Counted from the stretch's first letter, positions 35,708 through 44,505 are shown. The stretch: DNA of 44,744 bases from Bacteroidaceae bacterium (GCA_017965425.1 JAGCPY010000037.1:1-44744), one strand, 5' to 3'. Notes: generated by a model from the letters alone, not told the origin. Translations and numbers: made by a program.

Positions 35708-36682
35708 ATGAAAAAGACATTATTATCATTAGTCGTTGCTGTCGCCTCCCTGACAGCCAGTGCACAGCAACATGTGAACTTCCAGACAGCCTGTCATCCT
35801 GAAGATGTCAAGCACTATGACACCAAGACCCTCCGTGAGCGCTTCGTGATGGAAAAAGTCATGGTGGCCGACGAAATCAACCTCACCTACTCACACTACG
35901 ACCGCTTTATCTTTGGTGGTGCCATGCCTGTCACCAAGACCTTGAAGTTAGAGAATTTCCGCGACTTGGGTCTCGACGTCGACCCCGGCATCATGGACAA
36001 GTATTTCCTCTACAACCGTGAGCTTGGCGTGGTGAACTGCGGCCAAGGCGACGGTGTCGTTATCGTGGACGGCAAGGAATATGCCCTCTCACCCAAGGAG
36101 GCTCTCTACATTGGTCGTGGCCACATCGGCAAGAACAAGGACGTGAACAAGGAAGTGCTTTTCCGCTCCAAGGATGCCAGCAAGCCCGCTAAGTTCTACC
36201 TCAACAGCGCCACGGCCCACCAGCACTACAAGACGCAATGGATTACCCTCGACGGTCGCAAGGGCTCACTGAAAGCTGCCGTCTGGGGACCCGTCGGTTC
36301 CTTGGAAGAATGCAATAACCGCACCGTCTATAAGCTCATCGTCAACGACGTCCTCGAAGAAGGACCGTGCCAGCTTCAGCTCGGACTGACACAGCTGAAT
36401 CCGGGAGCAGCTTGGAATACCATGCCTCCCCACACTCACGGTCGACGCATCGAAGCCTACTACTACTTTAACCTGCCTGAAGGACAGACCATCGCCCACA
36501 TCATGGGTGAGCCGCAGGAGAGCCGCGTCGTCTGGTTGCACAACGAACAGGCAATCATGAGCCCCGAATGGTCTATGCACGCCGCCGCCGGCACCTATTT
36601 CTACACCTTCATCTGGGGAATGGCGGGCGAGAACCTCTACTACAACGACAAGGACAACATTCCAGTCATCGATATTCGTTGA
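35708..36682 (+). CDS. kduI: 5-dehydro-4-deoxy-D-glucuronate isomerase with signal peptide
   Basis: KduI converts 5-keto-4-deoxyuronate, released from pectin or other polyuronides by lyases, to 3-deoxy-D-glycero-2,5-hexodiulosonate. The 324-aa protein has the family's cupin metal site: His242 and His244 in MPPHTHGRR, Glu249 in RIEAYYYF, and His291 in EWSMHAAAG. Typical KduI proteins are about 280 aa and cytosolic. This one carries an added N-terminal [20 protein letters not shown], a clear Sec signal with AxA-type cleavage, so it should act in the periplasm or outside. The start cannot move much downstream without losing conserved sequence ([17 protein letters not shown]). It is the last gene of the 22855-36682 run. 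Confidence 0.93.
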   Translation: MKKTLLSLVVAVASLTASAQQHVNFQTACHPEDVKHYDTKTLRERFVMEKVMVADEINLTYSHYDRFIFGGAMPVTKTLKLENFRDLGLDVDPGIMDKYFLYNRELGVVNCGQGDGVVIVDGKEYALSPKEALYIGRGHIGKNKDVNKEVLFRSKDASKPAKFYLNSATAHQHYKTQWITLDGRKGSLKAAVWGPVGSLEECNNRTVYKLIVNDVLEEGPCQLQLGLTQLNPGAAWNTMPPHTHGRRIEAYYYFNLPEGQTIAHIMGEPQESRVVWLHNEQAIMSPEWSMHAAAGTYFYTFIWGMAGENLYYNDKDNIPVIDIR

Positions 36683-36686
36683 TTGA

Positions 36687-36878
36687 GTCCACTTGAAAAA
36701 GTCTATTTTTATGTTTTCGCCCTTACAGGCGAAATATAACCTATTGATCATCACTCAGGGCGTTCTCCAAGTGTGGAGCGTCCCGATGGGCCGAGCGCTT
36801 CAAGCATGAAGCGTCGCAGAGCGCCGAGCGGCCCTGGGTTAGGGGCTTACAGTCCTTTCAGGACTTTTTCAAGTGGAC
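36687..36878. mobile_element. MITE-like element with 17-bp perfect terminal inverted repeats
   Basis: GTCCACTTGAAAAAGTC (36687-36703) and GACTTTTTCAAGTGGAC (36862-36878) are perfect inverted repeats bounding 192 bp without coding capacity. The inside has CGCCCTTACAGGCGAAATAT and GC-rich hairpins. A related but diverged half occurs at 16480-16545. No transposase is nearby, and no clear target duplication was found. Confidence 0.75.
36851..36869 (+). terminator. Terminator formed at the right end of the MITE
   Basis: AGTCCT (36851-36856) pairs with AGGACT (36860-36865) around TTC, followed by a run of Ts. It is the first clear intrinsic terminator downstream of kduI. Confidence 0.65.
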
Positions 36879-36881
36879 CCT

Positions 36882-37010
36882 TGGTTCAAGATTCGCAAGT
36901 AGTATTTAACGGCTTGTAAGGCCAATGAGCAGTCAGCCCATCCGATGGGCTGACTGCTTGCTGCCTCGTTGGGGCGCTTCGTTGCTGCGTATTCATACTT
37001 CCGAAAGTTG
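36882..37010. repeat. Dispersed intergenic repeat, copy 2, with perfect 13-bp hairpin
   Basis: GCAGTCAGCCCAT (36929-36941) and ATGGGCTGACTGC (36945-36957) form a perfect 13-bp stem with a 3-nt loop. The reverse complement of 36955-37003 (GTATGAATACGCAGCAACGA...) matches 16405-16450. No gene lies in 36683-37097. Confidence 0.8.
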
Positions 37011-37045
37011 AATTAACGTTCTTTACCGAAAAAAGAAGTGTATTC

Positions 37046-37078
37046 TTTGTTGTAGGCGAAAACTTTTCATTACCTTTG
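37046..37078 (+). promoter_or_regulatory. Promoter of tsaB and the following housekeeping run
   Basis: TTTG at 37046-37049 and TACCTTTG at 37071-37078, 21 bp apart, form a full promoter. The leader to the tsaB ATG is about 13 nt. Confidence 0.85.
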
Positions 37079-37097
37079 CGCACAATTTCATGAATGT

Positions 37098-37796
37098 ATG
37101 TCCTGTATTCTGCATATAGAAACCAGTACAAAAGTCTGTTCCGTGGCTGTCAGTGAAGACAGTCGCGTTATCTTTGATAAGGCAGATTTCGAAGGACCTA
37201 ACCATGCCACCTTGTGTGGCGTCTTTGTGGAGGAAGCTCTGAGTTTTGCCGAGAGTCATGCTATTCCACTTGATGCCGTGGCCGTCTCTGAAGGTCCGGG
37301 CAGCTACACAGGATTGCGCATTGGCGTGTCAATGGCCAAGGGTGTCGCCTACGGTCGTGGTGTGTCACTCATTGCTGTTCCGACCTTGAAGCTGCTTTCT
37401 GTACCCGTTCTGCTCTACCATGATGAGTTGCCGGATGAAAGCCTGTTCGTGCCGATGATTGATGCGCGTCGTATGGAGGTCTATGCCGCCGTCTATGACC
37501 GTGCGCTTCGGGAAGTGCGCGCCACACAGGCAGACGTCGTGGACGGCGACACCTACCATGAGTGGCTCGAACGGGGTTCAGTCTGCTTCTTCGGCCCTGG
37601 AGCGGAGAAATGCCGTACTGTCATTACACATCCCAATGCGATATTCCTCGACAACATTCAGCCGCAGGCCAAATACATGCAGCCTTTGGCAGAACTTTCT
37701 TTGGCCAAAGGCGAAACGGCGGATGTGGCTTACTTTGAACCTTTTTATCTTAAGGACTTCATGGCAACCAAGCCCAAGGATTTGTTACATTCTTGA
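37098..37796 (+). CDS. tsaB: tRNA threonylcarbamoyladenosine biosynthesis protein TsaB
   Basis: TsaB is the scaffold partner of TsaD in making the t6A modification at position 37 of ANN-reading tRNAs. The 232-aa protein has the ASKHA-type start ILHIETSTKVCSVAVSEDS, the signature AVSEGPGSYTGLRIGVSMAKGVAYG, and the C-terminal NIQPQAKYMQPLAELSLAKG. Length is normal. The ATG at 37098 is chosen over one 4 bp upstream in another frame. It opens a plus-strand run of conserved genes with its own strong promoter. Confidence 0.95.
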   Translation: MSCILHIETSTKVCSVAVSEDSRVIFDKADFEGPNHATLCGVFVEEALSFAESHAIPLDAVAVSEGPGSYTGLRIGVSMAKGVAYGRGVSLIAVPTLKLLSVPVLLYHDELPDESLFVPMIDARRMEVYAAVYDRALREVRATQADVVDGDTYHEWLERGSVCFFGPGAEKCRTVITHPNAIFLDNIQPQAKYMQPLAELSLAKGETADVAYFEPFYLKDFMATKPKDLLHS

Positions 37797-37824
37797 GGCT
37801 GATGCGGCTTTATGAGTCCTCAAA

Positions 37825-38424
37825 ATGACAATTATGACATATAACACCCAACGCGAGAAACTCATCCTGCCCGAATATGGCCGGTGCATACAAGAGATGG
37901 TGGACATCTGCCTCGGAATAGAGGATCGCACCGAGCGTCAACGTTGCGCAGAAACCATTATCGGCATTATGGCCAACATGAATCCTGACGTGCGCCAACA
38001 ACCAGATTACGAGCACATGCTATGGGACCAGCTGGCCATCCTGTCTGGATACCGCCTCGACATTGACTATCCTTTTGAGGTCATCCGTCAGGAGGAGGTT
38101 GCCGCGAAGCCCAAGCCTTTGAAGTATCCGATGCAGCGTATTCGCTATCGCCACTACGGTCATTTGACGGAAGCATACATGAGACATCTTCAGGAAATGC
38201 CTGAAGGGGAACAGCGTGACCAGCTGATGAGCATGATGGCCAACTTCATGAAACGAAGCCTCTACAATTGGAATCGTGACGCGATGGACGAGCGCAAGGT
38301 GAAGACAGATTTGGAAGCCTATACGGATGGAGCGGTGGAGGTCCCCGAACATTTCCAATACGCTTCGGTGTCTGGCGGACATCTGCCAGGCAGCAATGCC
38401 AGCAAAAAGAAGAAAAGACGATAG
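37825..38424 (+). CDS. DUF4290 domain protein
   Basis: This conserved Bacteroidetes protein of unknown function is 199 aa. YNTQREKLILPEYGRCIQEM at the N-terminus and MANMNPDVRQQPDYEHMLWDQLAI are typical of the DUF4290 family. The true start may be the second Met (37834), since relatives begin close to YNTQ. The mostly helical protein ends with a basic tail (SKKKKRR). It lies 28 bp after tsaB and just before murA, a common Bacteroidetes arrangement. Confidence 0.92.
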   Translation: MTIMTYNTQREKLILPEYGRCIQEMVDICLGIEDRTERQRCAETIIGIMANMNPDVRQQPDYEHMLWDQLAILSGYRLDIDYPFEVIRQEEVAAKPKPLKYPMQRIRYRHYGHLTEAYMRHLQEMPEGEQRDQLMSMMANFMKRSLYNWNRDAMDERKVKTDLEAYTDGAVEVPEHFQYASVSGGHLPGSNASKKKKRR

Positions 38425-38512
38425 CAGGTTTTCGTCTTTGCGGCCATACATAAGCTGTGACCCCACGGCGGATGAAATGAATATGATGCAAACAAACGAT
38501 GATTAGTTTCTT

Positions 38513-39823
38513 ATGAGCTCATTCAAGATAGAAGGCGGCCAAAAGCTGGCAGGCGAGATTACCCCGCAAGGAGCAAAGAATGAAGCGCTGGAAGTTTTGT
38601 GCGCCACCTTGCTAACCAGTGATCCTGTACGCATCCAGAATGTTCCCGACATTGCCGATGTCAACAACCAGATTCAGTTGCTGAAGAACATTGGTGTGCG
38701 GGTGACACAGCACGCGAAGGGCGATTTCACCTTTCAGGCAGATTCCGTTGACCTTCAGTATTTGCAAAGCGATGAGTTCCTCACTCTCAGTGCGAAGCTG
38801 CGGGGTAGCATCATGCTCGTGGGTCCGTTGTTGGCTCGTTATGGGCGGGCGATGGTGTCGAAGCCTGGAGGCGACAAGATTGGTCGCCGCCGCGTAGATA
38901 CCCACTTCCTCGGCATGGAGAGCCTTGGTGCCAAGTTCCGCTATGATGCCGAACGTGAGCTCTTCGACATCACAGCCGACCGTCTCGACGGAGCTTACAT
39001 GCTTCTTGACGAGGCCTCGGTCACCGGTACTGCCAACATCATTATGGCAGCTGTCTTGGCAGGGGGCACGACCACCATTTACAATGCCGCTTGCGAACCC
39101 TATATCCAACAGCTCTGCCGCCTGCTCAACCAAATGGGAGCCCGCATCGAAGGCATAGCCTCGAACCTGCTCACCATCCACGGTGTCAGTCACTTGCATG
39201 GCGCTCGCCACCGCATCCTGCCCGACATGATTGAAGTGGGTTCCTTCATCGGCATGGCGGCCATGTGCGGCGACGGCATCCTCATCCGCAATGTGGGTTT
39301 TGACGACCTCGGCATCATTCCCTATACCTTCCGGCGTTTAGGCATACAGGTTGTCCGACAAGGCGATGACCTCTACGTGCCTCACCATGAACATTATGAG
39401 ATAGAATCGTTCATCGATGGCTCGTTCATGACATTCAGCGACGCACCGTGGCCGGGGTTGACGCCTGACCTGCTGAGTGTGTTGCTTGTGGTTTCGACAC
39501 AGGCCAAAGGTTCCGTGCTCATTCACCAGAAGATGTTCGAAAGTCGTCTGTTCTTCGTGGATAAGCTCATTGACATGGGTGCACAGATCATTCTCTGCGA
39601 CCCTCATCGTGCCGTCGTCGTTGGTCATGACCATCAACTGCGCCTGCGAGGTGGGCGCATGACCTCTCCCGACATCCGTGCCGGCATCGCTCTCCTCATT
39701 GCCGCCATGAGTGCCGAAGGAACCAGTATCATCAGTAATATCCAGCAGATTGACCGAGGCTATGAGGATATTGAAAAACGCCTGAACGCCCTCGGTGCCC
39801 AAATTATGAGAATGGAGGAATAG
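38513..39823 (+). CDS. murA: UDP-N-acetylglucosamine 1-carboxyvinyltransferase MurA
   Basis: MurA transfers enolpyruvate from PEP to UDP-GlcNAc, the first committed step of peptidoglycan synthesis in the cytoplasm. The 436-aa enzyme has the N-terminal substrate motif GAKNEAL and the fold of two repeated inside-out barrels. In the active-site loop, where E. coli has the fosfomycin-alkylated Cys115, this protein reads KPGGDKIGRRRVDTH with Asp121. A Cys-to-Asp change at this position is known to give fosfomycin insensitivity. rimM starts 8 bp after its stop. Confidence 0.96.
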   Translation: MSSFKIEGGQKLAGEITPQGAKNEALEVLCATLLTSDPVRIQNVPDIADVNNQIQLLKNIGVRVTQHAKGDFTFQADSVDLQYLQSDEFLTLSAKLRGSIMLVGPLLARYGRAMVSKPGGDKIGRRRVDTHFLGMESLGAKFRYDAERELFDITADRLDGAYMLLDEASVTGTANIIMAAVLAGGTTTIYNAACEPYIQQLCRLLNQMGARIEGIASNLLTIHGVSHLHGARHRILPDMIEVGSFIGMAAMCGDGILIRNVGFDDLGIIPYTFRRLGIQVVRQGDDLYVPHHEHYEIESFIDGSFMTFSDAPWPGLTPDLLSVLLVVSTQAKGSVLIHQKMFESRLFFVDKLIDMGAQIILCDPHRAVVVGHDHQLRLRGGRMTSPDIRAGIALLIAAMSAEGTSIISNIQQIDRGYEDIEKRLNALGAQIMRMEE

Positions 39824-39831
39824 TATTAGTT

Positions 39832-40359
39832 ATGGTTTCCTCGACGGATGTATATAAAATAGGAGAGCTCACACGCACGCACGGCGTGCGTGGTGAGGTG
39901 GCTTTCCATTTCACCGATGATGTGTGGGACCGTGTGGAAGCCGACTACCTGTTCTTGCAGCTCGATGGCCTGCTCGTCCCGTTCTTCCTTGAGGAATGGC
40001 GTTTCCGCTCCGACAGCATAGCCCTGTTGAAGTTTGAGGAAGTAGATAGTGCAGACAGTGCCAGCCGTCTCGTAGGTGCTGACGTCTGCTTCCCCAAGGA
40101 ACTCATTCCCGCAGATATGGATGACGAGGATGTGACATGGAAGATGCTGACAGGCTATGAAGTCTATAGGTCCGAAGTCCTTCTTGGCACCGTCTCCGCC
40201 GTCTATGATCAGACAGAGAACGTCCTCCTCGAAGTTACCACACCTTCTGGAGGCAGCTTCCTCATTCCGGCCCACGAAGACTTCATCCTTCAGGCAGATC
40301 ATCGGCAACGTCGCCTCTTCGTTTCTGTTCCCGAAGACCTTTTGACGCTTAACGACTAA
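39832..40359 (+). CDS. rimM: Ribosome maturation factor RimM
   Basis: RimM binds S19 and assists 30S head maturation. The 175-aa protein has the N-terminal RimM domain beginning YKIGELTRTHGVRGEVAFHF and a PRC-barrel half with LLGTVSAVYDQTENVLLEV and FLIPAHEDFI. It sits between murA (8 bp upstream) and dxr (7 bp downstream), so all three are co-transcribed. This gene order is common in Bacteroidetes. Confidence 0.95.
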   Translation: MVSSTDVYKIGELTRTHGVRGEVAFHFTDDVWDRVEADYLFLQLDGLLVPFFLEEWRFRSDSIALLKFEEVDSADSASRLVGADVCFPKELIPADMDDEDVTWKMLTGYEVYRSEVLLGTVSAVYDQTENVLLEVTTPSGGSFLIPAHEDFILQADHRQRRLFVSVPEDLLTLND

Positions 40360-40366
40360 TTCATAT

Positions 40367-41548
40367 ATGAAAAAAGATACTCAACAGCCCAAGCAAATCG
40401 CTATCCTCGGCAGCACTGGCTCCATCGGCACTCAGGCCTTACAGGTCATTGCCGAGCATCCAGATCGATTCGAGGCACGCGTGCTCACCGCTAATAGCCG
40501 CTGGCAACTGCTTGCAGAACAAGCGCGACAGTTCCGACCTGCTTCTGTGGTGATTGCCAATGAGGCACATTATCCAGCTCTGCGCGAAGCCCTTGCAGAC
40601 CTGCCTGTTCAGGTTTATGCGGGTGCTGATGCTCTTTGTCAAGTGGTCGAAAGTGGTGAAGTGGATATGGTGCTCACCGCGATGGTGGGATTCGCCGGAT
40701 TGCCGCCGACCATTGCTGCCATCCGTGCCCGCAAGCCCATTGCCTTGGCCAACAAAGAGACGATGGTTGTGGCCGGAGAGCTCATCAACCGCCTTTGCCG
40801 CGAATACGAGGTGCCCATCTTGCCCGTGGACAGTGAGCACAGTGCCATCTTCCAGAGCCTCGTCGGCGAGGTCTCGCCCATCGAGAAAATCATCCTTACC
40901 GCTTCGGGCGGTCCTTTCCGTACGTTCACCCGTGAGCAGCTGGAAACCGTCACGCCTGCGATGGCATTGAAACATCCCAACTGGGACATGGGAGCCAAGA
41001 TTACCATCGATTCTGCGTCGATGATGAACAAAGGTTTTGAGGTCATTGAGGCCAAATGGCTCTTCGTCGTGGAACCCGAACGCATTCAGGTGGTGGTGCA
41101 TCCGCAGAGCGTCGTTCACAGTGCCGTGCAATTCGCCGATGGAGCCGTGAAAGCACAGCTCGGTGTTCCCGATATGCGCGTCCCCATTCAGCTGGCTTTC
41201 TCCTTCCCTGAACGCTTGCAAAGTTCCTTCGACCGTCTTGACTGGTACACCATGCACGACCTGACCTTCGAGCGTCCTGATACCGAACGTTTCCGCTGTC
41301 TGGCTCTGGCTTATGAGGCACTGGCCCGTGGCGGCAACGCTCCTTGCATCGTCAACGCCGCCAACGAGATTGTCAACCGTGCCTTCCTCGAAGGCCGTTG
41401 CCGCTTCTTGCAGATGGCAGACATCATCGAGCAGACCCTTGACAAGGCCGTCTTCATCAAGAAGCCTACGTACGAAGACTATCTTGAAAGTGACAAGGAG
41501 GCGAGGAAGATTGCGGAAGAGATGACCAACTCCTCACCCTCCCTATAG
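40367..41548 (+). CDS. dxr: 1-deoxy-D-xylulose 5-phosphate reductoisomerase
   Basis: Dxr makes 2-C-methyl-D-erythritol 4-phosphate with NADPH in the non-mevalonate isoprenoid pathway. The 393-aa enzyme has the NADPH motif LGSTGSIGTQAL at 14-25, NKETMVVAGEL, the metal ligands Asp155 and Glu157 in PVDSEHSAIFQ, the flexible-loop motif SGGPFR and MNKGFEVIEA. The last codons (SSPSL) and the stop come from the left arm of a GC-rich repeat element (41533-41673), so the native C-terminus was probably altered by the insertion. The catalytic core is unaffected. Confidence 0.96.
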   Translation: MKKDTQQPKQIAILGSTGSIGTQALQVIAEHPDRFEARVLTANSRWQLLAEQARQFRPASVVIANEAHYPALREALADLPVQVYAGADALCQVVESGEVDMVLTAMVGFAGLPPTIAAIRARKPIALANKETMVVAGELINRLCREYEVPILPVDSEHSAIFQSLVGEVSPIEKIILTASGGPFRTFTREQLETVTPAMALKHPNWDMGAKITIDSASMMNKGFEVIEAKWLFVVEPERIQVVVHPQSVVHSAVQFADGAVKAQLGVPDMRVPIQLAFSFPERLQSSFDRLDWYTMHDLTFERPDTERFRCLALAYEALARGGNAPCIVNAANEIVNRAFLEGRCRFLQMADIIEQTLDKAVFIKKPTYEDYLESDKEARKIAEEMTNSSPSL

Positions 41549-41673
41549 TAGAGGGAGGCTTCCTGACAAGAATAATTCACCATTTAATCATCATCATCAA
41601 AATAATGACCCTATCGTCCTTCACCCTCTCGAAGACATACAAATCCCTCCCGTCAGGGTGGGTGAGGGGTGGG
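41533..41673. repeat. GC-rich palindromic mini-element overlapping the dxr stop
   Basis: The left arm (41533-41558) starts CTCACCCTCCC and ends GAGGGAGG. The right arm (41645-41673) is its imperfect inverted copy, CCCTCCCGTCAGGGTGGGTG... Each arm can form its own hairpin. About 86 bp of AT-richer sequence lie between. The architecture is the same as in radA at 15734-15822, and both right arms run into a GGG-TTTT end. Confidence 0.75.
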
Positions 41674-41683
41674 TCTTTTAGCT

Positions 41684-43093
41684 ATGAGCCCTTTTTGGAT
41701 TAAAACCCTACAGCTTCTTCTTTGCTTCGCCCTCCTCATCATTTTGCATGAGGGCGGTCACTTCTTCTTTGCCAAACTTTTCGGCATTCGTGTGGAGAAA
41801 TTCTTTATGTTCTTCGACTACAAGTTCCACCTGTTCTCCACCAAGGACAAATGGTTCAAGCGCCTCTTCCCCAAGATCTCTCAGAACGAGACCGAGTATG
41901 GCATCGGCTGGATTCCCCTTGGCGGTTACGTCAAGATTTCCGGCATGATTGACGAGAGCATGGACCTCGAACAGATGAAACAGCCCGTTCAGCCCTGGGA
42001 GTTCCGTTCCAAGTCCGTGTGGCAGCGTTTCCTCGTCATGGTCGGAGGCGTTCTGGTGAACTTCCTTTTGGCTTTGTTCATCTACGCCATGATTCTCTTT
42101 GCCTGGGGACGTGACAGCCTTCCCATTCGCAGCATCGACCATGGCTTCTCTTACAACGAGATGGCCGAAGCTGTCGGTTTCCGCGACGGCGACATCCCCG
42201 TGGCGGCAGACGGCTTGCCCATTGAAACTTGGGATGCTACCGTCTATCGCATTATTTCCGAAGCCAAGACCATAACCGTGTTGCGCGATGGCGGTGAGGT
42301 ACTCCTGACTATGCCTTCCGAGGGCTTGAACCTGCTCGACATGCTGGACACCGATCCGCGTTTTCTCTCAGTGAACGTCCCCGCCCGTGTTGACAGCGTC
42401 CTGCCAGAGTCTCCAGCCGCACTCGTTGGCATGAAGAAAGGAGCCCGCATTCTCGAAATCGACGGAAAGCCAGTCGATTGGTGGAGCGATTTCGATGCCA
42501 TCATGGGACGCAAGGCCGACATCCTCGCCGTGGGCTGCAGCCATGAAGATAGCCTGCGCCTGCGTTCGCTTCCTATCGTCTTCTCCAACGAAGAAGGAAC
42601 CACCCCCGATACAGTCGTCATTCAACTCGATGAGAACTACATGCTTGGCATTGTCAAACAACCCTATCAGCTTTTCTACAAGGAAGCCTACGTTCACCAC
42701 GACTACGGCTTCTTCGCCTCCATCCCAGCAGGCATCACCTACGGATGGGAGACCTTGAAAGGCTATGTCAGCGACCTCAAGTATGTCTTCTCGAAGAAAG
42801 GCGCACAGAGCGTCGGCAGTTTCGGCACCATCGGCAACCTCTTCCCTGCCGTATGGGACTGGGCTTCTTTCTGGAACATCACCGCTTTCATCTCCTTGAT
42901 GTTGGCCTTCATGAACATCCTGCCCATTCCAGGTTTGGACGGCGGTCATATCTTCTTCCTGCTCGTCGAAGCCGTCACACGTCGCCCACCCTCGGAGAAA
43001 TTCATGGAGCGTGCGCAGTATGTCGGTATGATTCTTATCCTGGCCTTGATGGCTTTGGCCATCTTCAACGATGTCGTCAAGTTCCTTTTCTGA
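41684..43093 (+). CDS. rseP: Site-2 zinc metalloprotease RseP
   Basis: RseP is an intramembrane protease that cleaves anti-sigma factors and signal-peptide remnants. The ATG at 41684 (MSPFWIKTLQ) gives 469 aa; a GTG 15 bp upstream lies inside the repeat element and is rejected. The first membrane helix contains the zinc motif LHEGGH (His22, Glu23, His26). A long periplasmic part includes PDZ-like segments (VDSVLPESPAALVGMKKGARILEIDG). The C-terminal NILPIPGLDGGHIFF supplies the third zinc ligand region. It follows dxr as in many Bacteroidetes, but the repeat element separates them by 135 bp. Confidence 0.95.
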   Translation: MSPFWIKTLQLLLCFALLIILHEGGHFFFAKLFGIRVEKFFMFFDYKFHLFSTKDKWFKRLFPKISQNETEYGIGWIPLGGYVKISGMIDESMDLEQMKQPVQPWEFRSKSVWQRFLVMVGGVLVNFLLALFIYAMILFAWGRDSLPIRSIDHGFSYNEMAEAVGFRDGDIPVAADGLPIETWDATVYRIISEAKTITVLRDGGEVLLTMPSEGLNLLDMLDTDPRFLSVNVPARVDSVLPESPAALVGMKKGARILEIDGKPVDWWSDFDAIMGRKADILAVGCSHEDSLRLRSLPIVFSNEEGTTPDTVVIQLDENYMLGIVKQPYQLFYKEAYVHHDYGFFASIPAGITYGWETLKGYVSDLKYVFSKKGAQSVGSFGTIGNLFPAVWDWASFWNITAFISLMLAFMNILPIPGLDGGHIFFLLVEAVTRRPPSEKFMERAQYVGMILILALMALAIFNDVVKFLF

Positions 43094-43167
43094 CATCGAG
43101 AAGGAAGACTATCATCGGTTGAGTGTGAGTTAGGTCGTTGGGTTCATGCATAGACCGACAGCAGAAG

Positions 43168-44505
43168 ATGCAGGACACGTTGACCCTCTATGAGCTGAAC
43201 AACCTCGTTCATTCTGTGCTGGAAGACACGATGGACGGTGAATACTGGTTGCTGGCCGAGCTGTCAGAAGCCCGTCTGGCCACCAACGGGCATTTCTATG
43301 TGGAGTTTGTTCAGAAGGATGCCGCCGGGCGCAACTTCGTTGCCCGTGCCCGTGGCACGATATGGTCGCGCACCTATCAGCTGCTTGCTCCGTTGTTTGA
43401 GCGTGCGACGGGAGAACGTTTGCGTGCAGGCCTGACCGTTCGTGTGCAGGTGACGGTGTCGTTCCATGAGCTCTATGGCTATTCGTTGAACATCCTCGAC
43501 ATAGACCCTTCCTATACGTTGGGCGCCATGGCTCGTCGCCGTCGTGAAATCCTTCAGCAGTTAGAGGCGGACGGCATCCTTCACGACAACCAGCAGCTAC
43601 CCTTGCCTCCATTGTTGAAGCGCATAGCCGTCGTCTCTTCAGCCACGGCTGCGGGCTATGGCGACTTCTGCAATCAACTGGCTCATAACGACTACGGCCT
43701 CGCGTTTGAAGTCCGTTTGTTTCCTGCCGTCATGCAGGGCGTGAACGTCGAGGCCAGCGTCCTGGCTGCGCTGTCCGCCATCCTCGATGAAGCCGACGCG
43801 TGGGATTGCGTTGTCCTCATCCGTGGCGGCGGTTCCAGCAGCGACCTCTCCGATTTCGACACCTACGCGCTCGCTGCCGCCGTCGCCCAGATGCCCCTCC
43901 CCGTCATCGTCGGCATCGGCCATGAACGCGATCAGACCGTCCTGGACAGCGTGGCTCATACCACCGTGAAGACCCCCACGGCCGCCGCCGCGTTCCTCAT
44001 CGACCACGGCGCGCAGCAGCTGGCACGCCTCGACGCCCTTCGTCAGCGTCTCTCGCGGAGCACCCTTCTTCGCATGCAGCGCAGCCACACCCGCCTACAG
44101 CAGCTCACCGCCTCGTTGCCGCGTGCCTTTGTGCTGCTCTGTGAACGAGGCGGTCGGCGCCTCGACAATCTTTCAGCGCGCCTGACCGCTGCTCCGCGCC
44201 ATCGGCTCCTTGCAGAACGGCACGCGTTGGAACAATCTGCCAGTCACATTGCCATCGCCCTTACGCGCCAGACAGAACGTACCCGTTTCCGCTTGGAACT
44301 GCTTGCACAAAAGCTCCAAGCCTTGAATCCCCAACACCAACTCGCCAGAGGCTACAGCCTGCTGCTGACCTCAGACGGACGGCTCGTCAGAAGTGTTGAA
44401 GACGTTTCTGTGGATCAAACCGTTATCGTCCGCTTGTGCGATGGCGAAGTACGCGCCTGCATTGAGGACAAATCCCTCTGCGCGCCCGTTGTCAGTGGCC
44501 AATGA
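43168..44505 (+). CDS. xseA: Exodeoxyribonuclease VII large subunit
   Basis: XseA is the catalytic subunit of exonuclease VII, which degrades single-stranded DNA. The 445-aa product starts MQDTLTLYELNN; an in-frame ATG 30 bp upstream adds residues not expected in the family. An N-terminal OB fold (about 1-100: YWLLAELSEARLATNGHFYVEFV) precedes the catalytic domain. That domain carries PLLKRIAVVSSATAAGYGDF, VVLIRGGGSSSDLSDFD, VIVGIGHERDQTVLD and VKTPTAAA, followed by a helical region and the typical C-terminal LARGYSLLLTSDGRLV. The small subunit gene xseB is not seen before the window ends. Confidence 0.95.
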   Translation: MQDTLTLYELNNLVHSVLEDTMDGEYWLLAELSEARLATNGHFYVEFVQKDAAGRNFVARARGTIWSRTYQLLAPLFERATGERLRAGLTVRVQVTVSFHELYGYSLNILDIDPSYTLGAMARRRREILQQLEADGILHDNQQLPLPPLLKRIAVVSSATAAGYGDFCNQLAHNDYGLAFEVRLFPAVMQGVNVEASVLAALSAILDEADAWDCVVLIRGGGSSSDLSDFDTYALAAAVAQMPLPVIVGIGHERDQTVLDSVAHTTVKTPTAAAAFLIDHGAQQLARLDALRQRLSRSTLLRMQRSHTRLQQLTASLPRAFVLLCERGGRRLDNLSARLTAAPRHRLLAERHALEQSASHIAIALTRQTERTRFRLELLAQKLQALNPQHQLARGYSLLLTSDGRLVRSVEDVSVDQTVIVRLCDGEVRACIEDKSLCAPVVSGQ

